A stretch of DNA of 64,000 bases from Panicum virgatum (Eukaryota; Streptophyta; Magnoliopsida; Poales; Poaceae): NCBI RefSeq assembly GCF_016808335.1, contig NC_053146.1, positions 28,621,495-28,685,494 of the forward strand, in the 5' to 3' direction. The position numbers and the translations under genes are program-made. The notes beneath the pieces are model-generated. The model was not told the origin of the DNA. It ran no database searches and saw only the letters and a list, made by a program, of their open reading frames with translations. Below, piece after piece: positions 45,517 to 57,617 of the stretch (position 1 is the first letter of the stretch; the number at the start of each line of letters is the position of its first letter).

Positions 45517-48500
45517 TGTAACACCCTAATTTAAATTTCAGCTTTTATTAATAAATTTAATAGGCTTTATTTAATTTTCTAGGATTTAATTTGCTTAGTC
45601 TTGCATTTAATCCAATTTTGTTCCTCAAGTAATTAAAATTTTATCTAGGTTTAAATCTTGTTGTTGCATTCATGCTGATGCATAGTTTTTAATTGAGTGA
45701 GTGTGGTTTGAATTCAAACTTGTATTTGAATTCAAACATGTTTGTTTGTTTTAGAGATAGAATAGAAAAGGAAAAAGGGAAACCCAAACCAAGGTAGAAG
45801 CCCAACCGGCCCATGGCCACCCTTTTCTTTTTCTGGTTCCAGCCCAACCCAGCCCACGACCCCGGCCCCTTTTCCTTTCATCCCGTGCGGGCCAGCTACC
45901 AGCGCCCGGCCCAGCTCCTTCCCCCCCCCCCACGGACGGCCCGATCCCGCGCAGCCATTTTTTTCCCTCCACACGTGGCCCCGCTCTCCGCTCAACGCCG
46001 CGGCTCAGCGTGCTCAGCCTGCTAGCGCATCGGCCACGCCCCCACTGACAAGGACGACCCACGCGTCAGCTTCGTCTCCCCCGCCTCCGCGCAGCGCAGC
46101 AACGGCTGCCCCGCAATCCCCGCCGTGATCACAATGGAGACGCCTCCCCGAGATCCTCGACGCCTCCTTTAAACCCCCACGACCCCCTGCGCCTCTCCCA
46201 TCCAGCCGCGCGCCGCCACTAACCCTAGCACACCGCCACCACCCCGCTCCGCCGTGCTAGAACTCTGCGCCGCCGCGGGCACGACGCTCCGCAGCACCCA
46301 AGCCCCACCGGAGCCATGCACTAGCTCCGCCCGAGTCCCAGGAGACTCCCCGAGCTCTCCTTCCCCGGCCTAGGCCCCTGCAGCGCCGGATCTTCGCCAA
46401 ATCCGCATCACCGGTGAGAAGCTCCGCCGCCGTAAATTTTTCGCCACCGGCAATCCCCGATCCCTTCCTGACCCTGTTCCACCTTCACAGCACCCCGGCT
46501 CACCGATTGGAGAGGATCCCAGGCTCGGAGGAGCATCCCGCACCCCGGACCGTGAACTCCGTCCAGCGGCTCCGCCCGCACTCGTCGCCGGCGATCCTGC
46601 ATTACGCCTTCATCCAATTCTAAGCTCGGTGAGCACCATCCCAACACCCCGCTTCCTTTGCGCAAAGTTCGTAGGCTGTAGTGCCCTTTAGGTGGCCGCG
46701 CATCGCACGCCGGCGATGCCCTGCCATGCAGAGCCGCCGCCGCTTTTGCTCTCGCCGCCACGGACCCCCACGAGCCCAGCCAAGGCCGCCAGTGGACTAC
46801 GCATGCCATGGCGGTGCTCCACGGCCAAAACCTGGCTCGAATCAATCCCTAGAGCACCAGTTTTGCCAACTCCGGTGATCCCCGCCGCGGGATTTGTCGC
46901 CGGCGGGCGAGCGCCGCCGCCCCATCACTCGAGATGCCTCTCAGCCCCACGATCGGTCTTAGACGCACAGGATTAGAACTAAAACCGATCAGATCTGAAC
47001 CACCAGATCGCAAGCCAACAGTCCAGATTAGAAGATACCTCTTCGGCCTGGAACATTTGCTTAAGAGTCCCTGGACTCTTTTGAAAACAACCCGCGGTCC
47101 AAGCCTGTTCAAAAGAATTTACGGTTTAAGTCCTGTTTTTAGCGTTTTAACCCTTGAGTTTCTTTAAAATAGAACCCGCCGTCCAGATGGGGTCTTTTTG
47201 CATGTCAGTCCCTGGAACCTTCTGGTTTTTGCACATAAACCCCTGGTTTTGCCCAGAACCCCCTGTAGCTCAGTTTTTCTTGCAGAAAAGTCCCTGGACC
47301 TTGTTTTTGCTCTAGTTTTTGCGTTCTAGCTCCATTTTAGGCGTTCTTTATGTCCACGCGATCGTTGTAATGCATAGAATAGTTCTAGCTTAGTTTTTCT
47401 TGCTGTTTTTATGTATTGTTGTACTGTTTCTTAGTTTATTCTATTGTTTGCTTGTATGTTTATGTTGTGTATTGCTTTTGGCCATGTGTTCGTGAGTAGA
47501 CGTTGATCCATCTGAGGAGCCCCAGTACCAGTACCCGGAGCAGCCGTCTTCAGAGCAGTTTGAGCAGCAGGAGAACTTTGAGGAAGGCAAGTATAACATG
47601 AACAACACCTATCACCTTTAAATATATTTTCATACTGCATTTTAATACTGTATGCCTATAAGGACTTTCCTAGCAACTTTATATCCTTTATATATATCCT
47701 TTGGGTTGCATTTTGGTTAGTTGTGCTAGGTACCGCACTATAACACACTTGGTCCTTTTTAATTAATTTGATTAATGGTATATGCAACTTAATTCTGAGA
47801 GTGGCCCTCTGTGTGGCTTGAGTGGCTCACATCTCGTTAAAATTGGTTTTGTTAGAAACATGGTTTAGGGGGCCAGCACGGTGCTTACTGCCTGGTTGGC
47901 CACTCTCCATAAGGACCGGTTCATAGAGCGACAACCTGGGACAACAGCGCTACCACAAGACTGGAATGGGACGGTCTTGGCTTACTAATTAGGCCATTTT
48001 GGTTCGGGAGTAACTTACCGACGGGGCAAGAGGGGAGTCGAGCTTCAATGGTGCCCAGGCTACGAGGCTTGGTCTGCGTACCCATCGAGGTGGGTACCAT
48101 CGTTGCATTGCCTGAATCCTTAGCAGTTACACCTTACCAACGTGTCCTTTGTAACGGCTTCGTAGTGAGTTTGCTAGTCATCTCACCTAAGGAAGTGTGA
48201 TGAACAACTAGCGTAACTCACGACTTGTGGGTAAAGATGTGCAACCTCTGCAGAGTGTAAAACTGGTATACTAGCCATGCTCACGGTCATGAGCGGCCCA
48301 GATCCTCCTTTTGATTAGTGGGGTTATCTCCTTCCGACGAGGGGGGTGCCTCTCGGGGTTACCTTGGTTCGGTTTGGTTCTCAGTAGTAACATGATTAAT
48401 TTTGATTAATTACTATGTAACTGAGTTTATGGTAATCCATCAACTTGTAGTAAATAGCTTTAATAAAATTTTGCCAAGACTTAAAAGCTAATGCAGTCAG

Positions 48501-48924
48501 TCAGCCAACCTTAAAGCCTCATAGTTTGTGTTATACTTGTTGAGTACAAATTGTGTACTCACCCTTGCCTACTGTACTCTTTTTCCTCTTGGGGACACTC
48601 TACTGCTGCTCAGTTCCTGCCGACGCGAGGGAGTTCGCTCAGCACTACCAGGACTACGAGGACTTCTAGGCGTTCGTGTCCCAGTCGACGTCCCTGTGGC
48701 GCCCTGCTTTCGAGAGACTTCGTATATGTTTTTACGCTTCCGCATACTCTGTGTCAGACATTTTTGTCATTAATGTAATAAATAACATTCGTATCCGCTT
48801 TATTATATCTTTTTACGTGATATGTGCTATGATATACTGTTCATTCTATTGTATATACGTGTGACTTGATCCTGGCACGTATATGATTGCTCGGTTTATG
48901 TCCTTTTATAAACCGTGTGTTACA
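45517..48924 (+). repeat. 3' LTR of C (3408 bp)
   Basis: Near-identical partner of the 5' LTR with scattered substitutions and small indels. It contains the 87-nt exon-like island at 47500-47586 and ends GTGTTACA before F pol resumes. Confidence 0.93.
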
Positions 48925-50499
48925 GCCTTCGACTAGCAGTTTCTCTCGGCATCAAGCGACTACTTGTCTACGGCGATTCCCTACTAGTCATCCAGCAAGT
49001 CAATAAAGAATGGGACATCAACAAGGATACAATGGATGCATACATTGAAGAAATCAGAAAGCTCAAAAACAAGTTCTCAGGATTGGAAATCCACCACGTA
49101 GACCGTGATAACAACGTGGGAGCCGATGTCCTCTCCAAACTTGGATCTACTCGAGCAGCTGTTCCACCTAGAGTTTTTGTCCATGATTTGCATCATCCAT
49201 CAATCAAGGTACAAAGCCAACAAGCCACTGACACGGAGGTCCCAGCCACGGTCAGAGAGGTACTGATGATCAAGGAAGATTTGTTGGATCCAGTTTATCG
49301 ACTTCATCAAGGAGTTCAAGCTTCCGCCACATGTCGATCCCAAAAGCGCTGAAGCTGCCCACATCATCAGGTGTAGCAAGGGTTTTGTCCTCATCGGCGA
49401 CAATCTATACAAGCGCTCTGCTTCGGACATCCTCATGAAGTGCGTTACCCTTGAAGAAGGCAAAGACATTCTCAAAGAGATACACGAAGGGGTCTGCGGC
49501 AACCATGCCGCGTCAAGGACACTAGTCGGCAAGGCTTACAGGTCAGGGTTCTTCTAGCCAACAGTTGTTTCAGATGCAGAAGACCTCGTCAGACAATGCC
49601 CTGGCTATCAATTCTTCGGCAAAAAGACCCACATCCCAGCACACAACCTAATAACAATCCCTCCATCATGGTCATTCACCTGTTGGAGTTTGGACATGAT
49701 TGGACCACTAATCGTAGCTCCAGGAGGATTTAATCATGTACTGGTAGCAGTCTACAAATTTACCAAATGGATCGAGTACAAGCCCATTGTCAAGATCTCA
49801 TCGGATAGAGCAGTGGATTTCATCTCCAACATCATTCACCGGTTCGGATTTCCTCACACCATCATTACGGATCTTGGCTCTAACTTCACGTCACAATCTT
49901 TTTGGAATTTCTGCGACAACTCCTGCATTGAGGTCAAATATGCTTTAGTAGCACACCCTCGAGCAAATTGTCAAGTAGAGCACATCAATGGCTTAGTACT
50001 CGGTGGCTTGAAGAAAAGACTCTATGATGCTAACACCAAGAAAGGTGGCAAGTGGATTGGACAGTCTCCTAGCAAAGCAACTGGACAGTCTCCTTTCTTC
50101 CTCACTTATGGGTCAGAGCCTATACTACCCGTAGATATCATGTGGAAACCTCCAAGAGTAGAAGCCTATCAAGAAGGAGAAGCAGATGACGCTCGACAAC
50201 TTGAGTTAGATTCAGTCGAAGAAGCCAGAATCAATGCTTTAACCCAATCGGCTAAATATCTTCAAGGAGTCAGACGCTATCATGATCGCAATGTCCAGCA
50301 AAGATCTTTCAACATTGGAGATCTAGTATTACGAAGGATTCATGATGAGACGGGATTGCACAAGCTGAATTCCAGATGGGAGGGTCCTTTCATCGTAACT
50401 AAGGTTACAAGACCCGGATCATACAGAATCACTGATGCAGATGGTAATGAGGTATCCAATTCCTAGAATATTGAGCACTTGTGCAAATATTATCCCTGA
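48925..50499 (+). pseudogene. pol: Tat element F pol, part 3 (RNase H end, integrase)
   Basis: It continues the second RNase H (LLVYGDSLLVIQQVNKEW, VDRDNNVGADVLSKL). A frameshift near 49286 leads into the integrase zinc-binding region (HEGVCGNHAASRT). TAG follows RSGFF at about 49556, where Trp is usual, and the second zinc-pair Cys is replaced (QCPGYQFF). The core has SLDMIGP, TDLGSNF and VEHING for D, D, E. A segment expected after GGKWI is missing, and a short GGACAGTCTCCT repeat is present there. The C-terminus (VLRRIHDETGLHKLNSRWEG) ends at 50499 after one stop at 50464. Confidence 0.85.
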
Positions 50500-50666
50500 T
50501 CCAAGCAATGAGGCGATGTCAATTGATCTCTTTAATAAAGCAAGGGTTTTCCACCAGCATATTGACTACATTAAAGGCAATTTTCAATCTGACAGCATCA
50601 CTTGTTCAGGATAGCTTGCACAGTTTTCTATCAGGAAAACTACACAAGCTACATCCTTTTCTTCGG

Positions 50667-51180
50667 GCACAACCTACTCGCCTAGCTTGAGAAGGTATAT
50701 GGATACCTTTACTAGTTGTCCATCTTGGGTAACTCATCGGAGTTCATCCTAACAGGTCAACTATAAGGAACTCCAGCCTTGTCTTAAAGGAAAAACTACT
50801 CGCTTGCTCGAGTATGTAATGGATACTATTACATTTTGTCCATGTTGGGTAACCCGACGGGGTTCATCCTAACCGGTCAATCTTAGTAGTTACTCCAGTC
50901 TACAAGTTAGACACCCTATTCGCAAGCTCGAATAGGTATCAGATATTTTTAAGATGGTTTCATCTTGGATAACACGACGGAGTTCATCCTAACAGATCTA
51001 TCTTAAAAATTACTCTAGTCCTTGGTTAGGACACACTATTCGCTTGATCGAGTAGTTTGTGGATATCTTTACAATCTTTCTATCTGGGTAATCCGACAGG
51101 ATTCACTCTAACTGATCAACTATAGAGATTGCTCCATGTGAACTTTCTATTCGATTTATCGAGTAGTTCATACTTACCCT
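50667..51180 (+). repeat. ~120-bp tandem repeats in 3'UTR of F
   Basis: About four diverged units begin near CTCGCCTAGCTTGAG, CTCGCTTGCTCGAGTA, CGCAAGCTCGAATAGG and CGCTTGATCGAGTAG. Each contains CATC[T]TGGGTAA and GGAGTTCATCCTAAC-like blocks. Tandem repeats in the 3'UTR are known for Tat/Ogre-type elements and can seed satellites. Confidence 0.85.
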
Positions 51181-51258
51181 ACGGTATAAGATCATACTTC
51201 TGAAGACAAACCAACAGGATAAGAACAATATATACAAAGACAAAATCTTATGGAAGAT

Positions 51259-52681
51259 TGTTGGTATTTTGTAACGTCACGAATAAAATCCACAAGCGCA
51301 CGGATACTGCTGTAGCTTTCACCCAAGAGTATTCCAGGGCATCATATCCACTAGGGAACGTGAGTACACTACCTACGGGTTCCGGCTGTCCAAGGACACA
51401 CACACTGGTGTAGGAGGATAGGAAAGGGAGGACTTTCTAAGATCTAGAATCTATGTTTAGAAGAAGAGATCACGTCGTCATTATACTTCGAGCTAAAGGT
51501 ATCGACCAGCTTATACAAACCGATAGTTCCAATATGTGCTCTATCCAATATCTGAATATGGAGGATTACTAAAAGGCTCGAACAGGGCTGTCACCACCTG
51601 CCGGTTACCTCTACAAACCGTGGGACTATCAGACAACTGAGTGGTATAGTCCAGCCTAGACACCATGTCTACGCCTTTTCCTACTAACTCTAGAGGCGTA
51701 TAGGGTTATCCTTTTCAATCCGGAGCCCAACTCTAGAGTCAAATGCTACTAGCTAGCATACACATCAACTAATATAAGGCAGAGATGATAACTTGTGATC
51801 TAAACTCTAATTCTAAATAAGCAAGGAAAGTCTCGAACACTTACAACCGAATAAGCATCTGTCGAGGTACAAGCGGAGAAGAGCGCCGACAAGCCCGGCA
51901 CATCCCCCGACTATCTCCCTCACTCTCGTAGAGGTACAATTTGGAGAAGAGCGCCGCTACCGGTGCCCCTCCTGAGTACCTCTACTCCTAAACTCCTACT
52001 AAACACAAGCTAGAGAGGCTCTACACTTGGAGGTGAGTGATGTGTTGTGTGTTGTGTGTGTTCATTTGGACCCCCTCCCCTTGTATTTATAGGAGGGAAC
52101 CACCTGCCATTCACCCAAGAAATGAGCCAAACCGCCATTGGGGATCAACCACACCTCCCCACGTGTCATCTAAGAGGCGGTGGGGCCCGTGGGCCGTCGC
52201 CACTGGGTCGGCCGACCTGGCTGGTCGGCCGACCGTGGGCTGGCTCCGTTCGCCCCGGTCTTTTGTCAGAAGACTGTTAGGTTTGCCCTGATGTCATGTA
52301 TATGGGTAAGGGCCTGTCTTGAGTCGGTTTGGTAGCTCTAGTGGGCTCGTGGATCCTCGTGAACGCATCTGATTCATCGAGAAGGTGTTGCCTCGGATTG
52401 ATGACGTGTCACCTTGCTTATGGGCTGCGTCTCTCTCTCATGTGCAGCAGCCAAGTGGGCCATTTTGGCCTTTGTGCTTGCTTGTGCTTGGCCCAGGAAT
52501 TTATGCCTTGGATAATATGCTTGGTACACGTAGTTTTGGCCCAAATTCACCTGCACACATTCTCAGACCATCATCTGTGGAATTCGTCAAATAATCATCA
52601 TATGCTAACATTTATTCCTTCTGATGCTCGACTTTTGCACGATAGTTGACGGTCAAAATGGGTCGTTAATGACCGTCAACA
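51259..52681 (-). repeat. 3' LTR of H (1423 bp)
   Basis: In sense it reads TGTTGACGGTCATTAACG to CAAAATACCAACA. A TATA box (CTATAAATAC in sense) lies at about 52083-52092. A repeated AGAAGAGCGCCG block lies at 51879 and 51935. The TG...CA ends and neighbouring polypurine tract fix both limits. Confidence 0.8.
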
Positions 52682-52700
52682 TGATCCCCCACACTTAGTT
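52682..52700 (-). promoter_or_regulatory. polypurine tract of H
   Basis: The sense strand reads CTAAGTGTGGGGGATCA next to the LTR. Similar GTGTGGGGGAG and GTATGGGGGAGG tracts recur at about 54072-54083 and 54801-54815. Confidence 0.7.
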
Positions 52701-54816
52701 CTTTGCTCTTCCTCGAGTAAAGGCAAGAACTAAGACGGACCTGACTTCACATGATATGACATCTGCATACAAATTATTCTAGGCCTTACCTTTGCCTGTG
52801 AATTTTGATGTGTCTACCATGAATTGCTTGGGAAGTTGAAGAGTGGAACGGTATTGACTTCAGTCTCCTCTACTTCCCTGCTATATGACTGGGGTTTTGG
52901 AAATATTTTTACAAAGACCAACTGTAGCTTTACTTCTCCATAGGATCTCTCATGTCGCTCATTGTGTATATATCCTCACCAAGGCATTGCCTCTTTTCAC
53001 CCTACTTCTAAAGATAGATTATGTGGAGCTCAAGGTAGGGAAATGGAAGCATGCACTTGTGCCACATTTATTGCAAAATCAAACAACGGATCCATGAAGA
53101 TAACAAAACAAACAAGTTGATCAAGATCGTGCACAAATGTGGAAGGTGGATGGTAATGGAATGAAATACTCATTTTATGAATCTCTCTCTCTCCTTTATT
53201 AGGATAACATGAGGACATGGCTATATATATATATTATATTTTTTTCATGGACATTGATGTGTCCATTTTTTTTCTTTTTTTGTGTCATGCTTCTTGGGCA
53301 TGCCTTCTTTTCTCTCTTTTTTTTTGGGTCATGCTTCTTGGGCATGCCATCTTTTCTCTCTTTTTTTTGAATAGCCCATGCCTCATTTGAAGGATACTAG
53401 AGAGAGAGATCATTAAACATGGAGTTTTATTTTGTGGATGGATGGAATGGCATAGCTGACTTCCAGTGTAGAAGTTCAGCTGGTGGAGTGCACATGATCT
53501 TGATCAAGCAAGTATGAAAAAACATCTCACTAGGGTCACAAAGTTTGAAAAAGCTCAATGCAACAGCAAGACACATATGTGTAAGGTTTGTTTCATGAAG
53601 GTCAACATATGGCTTTGGTAGGACGAACACATGGAGTTGTAAAGCTATGGAGGTTTTTTTTTATAAAAATTTCCCAGACACATAAGTAGATAAAGCAAGG
53701 ATTCTTCCATCAAACCATATCGCACTGGTCAACAACTTAACAATTATGGGTTCCCTAAGATATGATTCACAAGCTCAGGTTTAGCAAAGAAAAAAAAGTA
53801 TGCAAGCAGATTATAGAGAAGCACAGAACCGGAGGATACCTTTTGAGTTTAATTTTAATGATTAAGCAATGACTTCCATTTAAACTCATAGGTTGAGGAG
53901 AGTGAGGGTTACAGTGCACAAACCGTCACGATGAAGAACGAATGGTGGTAGTTCCGGTTGGCCAAACCATGCTAGCACCAATTCGTCTTGGCCTTTTGCA
54001 TGCTGGTTCGTTCGGTGTTGTGCATGTGTTGTGGGAGATCTCGAGTGTGTATGCATGAAAGTTCCGAGAGATCTCCCCCACACTTGTTCTTGTACCTGGT
54101 GCTTATTCAAAAACAAAAACATGGAAACAAACTAATAGCTCTACCGGTTTTAAGAACCAGGGAGCTCCTAAAATTTATTGAAAATAAAATTTAATCTCAC
54201 CATGATACTTACTCAAGCAAGGCTGAATCAAGATTGCATCAATATGCATATGTTGTGTAACTTTAATCCAAAACCTTGGCTTACCTTTCCATTTGAATTC
54301 AGCTCGCTGACTCACCCAATTGGATTTAATTTTTCTGCAGGGGTTAGTCCATATATGCAACCAACATCTATACAAGTATTAACTCTAGAACATCAATCAA
54401 ACTTGACACCATGTCTATTTGACTGAAGAAGACATTTTAACCCAAGCACCATGCTTGATTTAAAAAGCCTATGAATGCATGCTGCAGCATACTTTCAAAC
54501 CAGAGCATACAAGGACAGATAAAGGGAGCATGAAGCATGATTGAGCTTTTATTCAAAGAGAGATAGGCATGGGTATGAACCTGGTGATCCTCGGGTGACC
54601 TCCCGGCAGGGCTTTGTTTAATGTCAAAAGTAGGACATTGAGAGTACTTACCATGCGGTTTGTTGATGAAAACTCAATGTTGTCACCATGTCAACTCCTC
54701 CCATTTTTTTCATTTTTTTATGGAGCAAGAAGCGAGGACGTACACCAATTCCAAGACAAGATATGAATTGAGAAAAGAACTTACTTCGGGGCACTCACAT
54801 ACCTCCCCCATACTTG
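52701..54816 (-). other. 3' non-coding region of H
   Basis: I find no credible gene. Present are a (TA)n run at about 53222-53236, poly-T tracts, and two tandem copies of a ~52-bp unit containing TCATGCTTCTTGGGCATGCC (53284-53390). A block near 53030 (GTGGAGCTCAAGGTAGG) is shared with B, and the CCCCCACACTTG motif recurs. Confidence 0.7.
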
Positions 54817-55593
54817 TGTGACACCTCAGGTGTCAATACCTTTAAATCCAATCAATACACCTTAGTTAAAGTTAAAAGAAAAATTTGGGAAACTAATTCA
54901 AAGAGAAAGGACCAAATAAAATACAAATCATACAAAAGAAATTAAAGGAAAAAGAGAAAGGAGTGAAAAACTACTCAAATTTTAATTCAAAAATGTGCAC
55001 AAAATTTTTGTTGGCTCATGAGAGGTATTTCAATTGACATGTGCTCAATTGAACTTCAGCCAAAATCAAGTCAAAAACTGATTAAAACTAAAGTCCTTTT
55101 GTGCAAATATGTAAATGTACCAATAGTTCAAAATGTGAGTTTCAAACGAAAATTTGCATAACACAAAAGTTGTAGATCTTGAAAAGTTATGCAAAAATGG
55201 TATTCAACACTTTCCCATTTGAGCCCTCCAATTAGGAGATAATTTTAGTTTACCGAGAGGTCCCTGGAAATTTCAGAAATCGCAAAAGAGCCCCCATCTC
55301 CATCTCTCTCTCCCGGCTGGCTCTGTTTCGCCCGCCGCCCGCCGTACGCCGCCGGTGGACTTCGTCCACCGCGCGCCCGCGGCCAAATGGACCCGGGGAA
55401 ACCTCTCCACGCCACCTGGCCTGCCCCTTGGCGCCCTCCCACGCCCACACGCGTCCCAGGCCGCTCCCGAGCAGCCACGACACCCCCGGCCGGCGCAGCG
55501 CCGCTGCCTCCTCCGCCCGCTCGCCGTCGAGCCACCCAGGACCAAATCAACTGCCCCCAGTCACTGCATTCCTCCCCCAGGAGCTCCTTGGCC

Positions 55594-55600
55594 TATAAAG
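55594..55600 (+). promoter_or_regulatory. TATA box in LTR of D
   Basis: TATAAAG in the context GGCCTATAAAGAC, at the same relative place as in A. Confidence 0.65.
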
Positions 55601-57617
55601 ACCCCCAGCACCCCACAGTCGCGCCCCTTCTTCCCCTTCTTCCTCCTCCCGCCGCTCCGCCATGGCCGCCGAGATCCAGCTCGCGCGGACCGGCTAGCCC
55701 AGCCCCACATTGCCCCCTCCGACCACCGCAGCAGCTTCGCCACCTCCCAGTTAAGCTCCACGCGCGCGGAATCGAATCCAAACCCCCTCCCGAAGCCGTT
55801 CCCCTTTTGCGCCGCCGCCGGCGAGCTCAGGCTCACCGCGGACCGGCCAGCTCCGGGGAAGACCGAGCCCGACAGCTACCCCAGAAGCATCCACGAGCTC
55901 ACGCGGTGCTCGTGCGCACCTTGTTCCCCTACCCCGAGCCCTCCTTCGCCTCCAGCGCCGGCGAACCGAACAACCGACCCGCCATCAACACCGACGAGCT
56001 TGAACCTGTGCTCCAAACGCTCGAACGTCGACCAGGGTAGGTGTTCCTCGATCCTTTCTCCCCCACGCGCCTCCCCGTGGCAGCCCCGGTAAGCCCTGCA
56101 CCGCAGAACACCACCGGCAAGATGCCACGGCGGAGAAGGCCGGCGAAGGACCCGGTTGTAATTTCTTTTTTTCGTTCAAGGGTGTCTCTGCAAGTTTTAC
56201 AGTGTATACCAGTGAACTTCTAAAATGCGAAACAAATCACAGAAAAATCAGAAAAATGCAATCTCAACTGATCTGGAATGCTTGTAACAAAATCTACAAA
56301 TTTTGTAACATTCACATTTGCAGAAACTCAACCGAATTTAATCTAGGGAAAAGAATAATAAAACCACCTTATGCATGTTCATGAAGTTCTACCCATCAAA
56401 TGACCTTGATTTTTGGATATTTTATCACTAATGGAATTTTAATATCACAGTAAAAAAATGACACCAACCCAAAATAGTTATCATGTTGGAACAATCAAGA
56501 TTCTCTAATCTGTTGTTAGCATTCTCGATTTAATTCTGGAAAATATGCACATGAACTTGCCCTGGAATTTTTACTGCGTACATGTAAAACTAAAACACTG
56601 TTAATACCTAAATTTAAGATTTATTAGAATTCATTTGCTATATACCATGATTTATGATTGTCTTATCAACTTAATTCCTTATATATAGTTCTTATGCTCG
56701 GAAAAATCCATATTTATTTCTGAAGTCTCTTTTTAGCTCTGTGTTCCTGTCTAAAAATTTTGAGCTGCAGTTACTGAGTTTGGCTTTGTCGAATAATCAT
56801 GCTTAGCATCTTAGGGCTAGATTTACTATTTTTGTTCTGAGTAATCTACAATGTTTCTGATCTTTATTTTTGGGCATGATCTTGTTTAGAGTATGTTCTA
56901 CCTGTGATAAAAAGTTCAGATGCAATACTAGTCAAATGCATCTTGAGAAATTTATTCAAACTCATGTTAAGTTAACTGAATAACTAATTTATCATAGTGA
57001 GTTAAATCTTGAAAAATTTTCTGGAGTATGTTTAACTCAGGACTAGTCTCTGGTAAAAATTTGAGAACCAAATCCTTAGTAAAACTTTCTGTAGAATTAA
57101 TCCTTGTTAATGGCTTGCTGTTTTTATTCTTTTTATCACCTCTGCTATATAAGTGTATAAAATCTGGAAAAATTTCAGTACTGAGTTTATGCTTTGAAGT
57201 TGCTTTCATAAAATTTGTAGCACCAGAACCCATGTTGAACATTCTGTACAAAAAGATGAAGCAACTAGAGTAATCCATTTGCATGAATAGTTATGGTTTT
57301 TGCTCTATGGTAGATGCTGAAATTTATACCATGAATGTTCAAGTTTGAATCTGAGTTACTTTAGTGTTTCATCACTAGCTCTTTAGTAGTTGTGTTGTTA
57401 AGGAATAATGAAAGCATGCTATGTGTTGAAATTGAAAATGAAAACCCAAAACCCCACTCATTCATGAATAACCGTAGTTATGTTTGCTACTCTATAAACG
57501 ATTGCCCATGCAATGAAATGTGAAATCATCACTAAATTAACTTTCATGGACTACAACTTTATCGTGAAGGAAAGAAATTGTATCCCTGAATAACTCAAAA
57601 TCTTGCATTGCATATAG

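Larger units (their letters stand above)
34259..48924 (+). mobile_element. complete Tekay-type element C (14.7 kb with nested solo LTR)
   Basis: LTRs 34259-37681 and 45517-48924 flank PBS, gag with a probable intron, and pro-pol with chromodomain. The polypurine tract sits before the 3' LTR. Target flanks are GAGTT (34254-34258) and GCCTT (48925-48929). They match at three of five positions, and the frame of F is preserved across them, so this is probably a mutated target duplication. A solo LTR interrupts pol. Confidence 0.9.
9171..51258 (+). mobile_element. Tat-lineage Ty3/gypsy element F (host of nested insertions)
   Basis: Plus-strand pieces in correct Tat order are an upstream intron-rich Transposase_28-type gene (10319-13063), RT start (25800-26283), rest of RT with RNase H (33126-34258), second RNase H end with integrase (48925-50499) and a tandem-repeat 3'UTR (50667-51180). 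Each gap is filled by a later element. RT joins across B with a perfect 5-bp duplication, and the second RNase H joins in frame across C. Gag and protease are missing between 13063 and 25800. The left limit is uncertain and the right end is cut by H. Confidence 0.75.
51259..54816 (-). mobile_element. minus-strand Athila-like element H, 3' end
   Basis: It consists of a 3' LTR (51259-52681), a polypurine tract on its right and a non-coding 3' region up to 54816, where D is inserted. The LTR start in sense (TGTTGACGGTC) and blocks of the 3' region resemble element B, so H is probably another member of that group. Its coding part, if any, lies beyond D and outside the window. Confidence 0.75.
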
